Of a stretch of 5,914 nt of DNA, positions 4,764-5,914 are shown piece after piece. Each line of letters begins with the position of its first letter. Positions within the stretch are counted from its first letter, which is position 1. The DNA lies in contig JAJQAT010000061.1 of the NCBI GenBank assembly GCA_021203665.1, positions 1 to 5,914 on the forward strand. Direction: 5' to 3'. The translations under genes and the position numbers were made by a program. Source of the stretch: Bacillota bacterium (GTDB lineage Bacteria > Bacillota > Clostridia > UBA1381). The notes under the pieces were generated by a model. That model was not told the DNA's origin and ran no database searches. It saw only the letters and a list, made by a program, of their open reading frames with translations.

Positions 4764-5276
4764 TCATTCCTGCGCGGGAACCGGCGTTGCGGTCGAAGAC
4801 GGCGCAGCGGTCGAAGACGGTATTCCGGTCGGTGCGGATGTCTCTTCCGGAGCTGCGGTCGCCTCGGGCGATGCGGTCGGCGCGGATGTCTCTTCCGGAG
4901 CTGCGGTTGCCTCGGGTGTCGCGGTCGGTATTTCAATCGGCGTTACATCCGAGTGACTATGCTCGGTGTGATACTCGTCCATACATAGGAAAACGAATTT
5001 TTTTATTGCCCGGAACAGATAGCTGTCGTAAAGAGCCGCCTCCGACGCGGATATTTCAGCCTCGTCCTCACCGTCCTCCGTCTGCGCCTCGGGCGATGCG
5101 GTCGGCTCCGCGGTGTATGTGTTTGTTGTAACCTCACCGTCCTCATACGTTGTGATAACTCCGCTGCCGTTCACCAGCGTTGTAACCGTTACGGTTTCCT
5201 CCGCATATACCGACGGCAAAGCCGCGGCGGACAGCGCGCTCAGGGCGCATAGGACTGCTATAATTCTTCTTTTCAT
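4764..5276 (-). CDS. Exported acidic Pro/Thr/Ala-rich repeat protein
   Basis: Not a family I recognise. The 170-residue precursor begins with MKRR and a hydrophobic stretch cut near VYA|EE (residue 25). Residues 26-58 (TVTTLVNGSGVITTYEDGEVTT) look like beta hairpins. Residues 59-80 are acidic. A short segment with aromatic and basic residues (82-110, YDSYLFRAIKKFVFLCMDEYHTE in part) may be an amphipathic helix. The tail (117-170) is a Pro/Thr/Ser/Ala/Glu linker with two near-identical 16-residue units starting PTATPEATAAPEE and PTASPEATAAPEE. Such linkers usually span the cell wall, yet no sortase motif or membrane anchor follows. A strong AGGAGG site sits 9 nt before the ATG. It is the first gene of the run of six exported proteins. 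Confidence 0.78.
   Translation of the reverse strand: MKRRIIAVLCALSALSAAALPSVYAEETVTVTTLVNGSGVITTYEDGEVTTNTYTAEPTASPEAQTEDGEDEAEISASEAALYDSYLFRAIKKFVFLCMDEYHTEHSHSDVTPIEIPTATPEATAAPEETSAPTASPEATAAPEETSAPTGIPSSTAAPSSTATPVPAQE
4833..4928 (-). repeat. Two 48-bp tandem repeats in the Pro/Thr-rich tail
   Basis: Two direct copies of 48 bp (4833-4880 and 4881-4928) differ at five positions and encode the PTA(T/S)PEATAAPEETSA unit. The last 20 bases of the first copy (4861-4880) recur identically at 5086-5105, near the start of the acidic region of the same gene (PTASPEA), which suggests internal copying. Confidence 0.85.
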
Positions 5277-5544
5277 TTTGTTCTACCTCCTAATTTCACG
5301 TTTGTTAATTTTTTCCGATTGCCCCGCTTTCGGCGGAGCGAAAACCTCCTTTCCGTTAATCTGCGATGTTGAGATAACCACCTCCTTTGCTCTCTTAACC
5401 TTGATTGTATTGTACACCCTGTTTTTTGATTTTTCCGAAAGGGTGGTGTTTTTTTCGATTTTTTTCTTTTTTGTTCCCTCTCCCTTTCGGTGATTATATA
5501 TTACCACGCCTTTCACGTAATTTTGAAAGGGGTGGGTTTGAGTA
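5277..5544 (-). promoter_or_regulatory. Leader of the exported-protein operon with inverted repeats
   Basis: The region between the TPR-gene terminator and the first exported-protein gene. CCACGCCTTTCA (5504-5515) and 5524-5535 form 12-bp arms with one mismatch. CCGAAAGGG (5435-5443) is the exact inverse of 5482-5490. Arms 5503-5514 and 5438-5448 can also pair over 11 bp with one bulge, giving alternative folds. A TATAAT (minus, 5493-5498) and overlapping TACAAT boxes (5404-5414) are possible -10 elements, but none has a good -35, so the promoter is unresolved. A 7-bp hairpin lies at 5321-5339. Two sites matching AAAGGAGGT (5345-5353 and 5391-5399) have no start codon at the right distance. 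Confidence 0.5.
5283..5516 (-). CDS. Doubtful small Lys-rich open frame upstream of the operon
   Basis: A 77-codon frame starting at a GTG without a ribosome binding site, rich in Lys, Glu and Asn in its first half because the DNA is A-rich. Its second half reads more like normal protein (KEVVISTSQINGKEVFAPP). Its stop codon TAG overlaps the AGGAGG site of the next gene, as in translationally coupled genes. There is no signal peptide, unlike all six genes after it, and the frame spans two inverted repeats. It may be a leader peptide, a gene remnant or chance; I favour chance or leader. Confidence 0.18.
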   Translation of the reverse strand: MKGVVIYNHRKGEGTKKKKIEKNTTLSEKSKNRVYNTIKVKRAKEVVISTSQINGKEVFAPPKAGQSEKINKREIRR

Positions 5545-5583
5545 TAAAAAAAAATAAGCTATGCGCGGATTGCATAGCTTATT
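5545..5583 (-). terminator. Terminator of the TPR-protein gene
   Basis: A perfect 12-bp stem (5553-5564 with 5572-5583, arms AATAAGCTATGC/GCATAGCTTATT) with a 7-nt loop is followed on the minus strand by a run of nine T (5546-5554). It begins 17 nt after the TPR-gene stop codon. It separates that gene from the exported-protein operon, which therefore needs its own promoter. Confidence 0.9.
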
Positions 5584-5599
5584 GGGGGATATTATATGC

Positions 5600-5914
5600 T
5601 TAGTTTTTCTTGAACAGCCTTTTTATAAAGGATTTATGCTTTTTCGAATCCTTAGCACTCTGCATATCATTATATAATGTCCTTAGATTGTTATAGCTCA
5701 TAGCCAGATCGGGTTCAAAAGCATCCGGATTTCTCTTGCTCAGTCTCTCTTGTATTTCAACAGCTTTTTTAAGAAAGAGCTCAGCATCTTCATATTCTTG
5801 TATATTCGCATATAACACTCCAAGATTATTATAGCTCATAGCCAAATCGGGTTCAAAAGCATCCGGATTTCTCTTGCATAGCCTCTCTCTTATTTCAACA
5901 GCTTTTTTATAAAA
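5600..5914 (-). CDS. Tetratricopeptide repeat protein, C-terminal part
   Basis: The last 104 residues of a larger protein; the frame is open to the window edge, so the start lies outside. It contains TPR units of the kinesin-light-chain type with a 46-residue period: KKAVEIRERLCKRNPDAFEP, then DLAMSYNNLGVLY and EYEDAELFL, then the unit again with few changes. Such arrays form helical scaffolds for protein-protein contacts. The last unit breaks off after YNNLRTLYND, and the protein ends in a basic tail (KKHKSFIKRLFKKN). An internal TTG at 5843-5845 could be mistaken for a start but lies inside a repeat. No signal peptide is visible in this part. The partner or pathway cannot be named. Confidence 0.88.
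   Translation of the reverse strand, partial: FYKKAVEIRERLCKRNPDAFEPDLAMSYNNLGVLYANIQEYEDAELFLKKAVEIQERLSKRNPDAFEPDLAMSYNNLRTLYNDMQSAKDSKKHKSFIKRLFKKN
5639..5914 (-). repeat. 138-bp TPR-coding direct repeat
   Basis: The DNA repeats with a 138-bp (46-codon) period. The segment around 5691-5750 recurs at 5829-5888 with few differences, so these units arose by recent duplication. The array continues past the right edge of the window. Confidence 0.8.

Noticed and set aside
4742..4936. 64-codon Arg/Pro-rich frame on the minus strand
   Set aside because: It is a shifted-frame reading of the Pro/Thr repeat tail of the gene at 4764-5276.
4833..5105. CRISPR-like array
   Set aside because: The repeats are contiguous, in frame and inside a coding region, with no unique spacers.
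4478..5131. 217-codon plus-strand frame
   Set aside because: It is antisense to two exported-protein genes with clear signal peptides and ribosome binding sites. Its Arg/Ser/Pro-rich product arises from the 48-bp repeats read backwards.
5558..5580. A sporulation-type CATAnnnTA -10 box upstream of the operon
   Set aside because: The match is part of the terminator stem (GCATAGCTTATT) and lacks an independent, convincing -35 element.

Overview
The window looks like chromosomal DNA of an anaerobic, low-to-mid GC Firmicute of the class Clostridia, most like the Ruminococcus/Oscillospiraceae type. This rests on the rpsF-ssb-rpsR gene order, the zinc-type (Cys-X2-Cys) S18, the strong AAGGAGG ribosome binding sites, the encoded CCA ends of the tRNAs, and small exported proteins with an A|AD signal-peptidase site. 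The taxon is inferred from protein appearance only; no search was run.

Layout. (1) 1-1448: a conserved housekeeping operon on the minus strand. It has a near-consensus promoter, a structured leader, rpsF (S6), ssb and rpsR (S18), then a 180-nt trailer rich in hairpins and a strand-specific intrinsic terminator at the window edge. (2) 1505-1801: two tRNA-Pro genes on the plus strand (anticodons CGG and GGG), behind a near-perfect extended -10 promoter. A hairpin lies between them and a strong terminator follows. (3) 1806-5276: six consecutive minus-strand genes with gaps of 11-77 nt. All six have a Sec signal peptide and no recognisable cell-wall or membrane anchor. In transcription order they are: an acidic Thr/Pro/Ala-rich protein, a 111-aa and a 179-aa protein sharing an N-S-x-I-x-G-D-I motif, a Cys-rich protein ending in a degenerate CAP (SCP/PR-1) domain, a 101-aa protein with the same G-D motif, and a protein with a complete CAP domain. 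(4) 5277-5599: a leader/intergenic stretch with several inverted repeats, unused Shine-Dalgarno-like sites and a strong terminator. (5) 5600-5914: the 3' end of a TPR protein that runs off the window.

The housekeeping genes and tRNAs are ordinary. The six-gene block of exported proteins is the part that could be an undescribed system: a co-transcribed set of repeat-bearing, possibly beta-solenoid secreted proteins together with two CAP-domain proteins, one intact and one stripped of its signature residues. Co-transcription is supported by gene spacing and one stop/ribosome-binding-site overlap. Its function cannot be read from the sequence.
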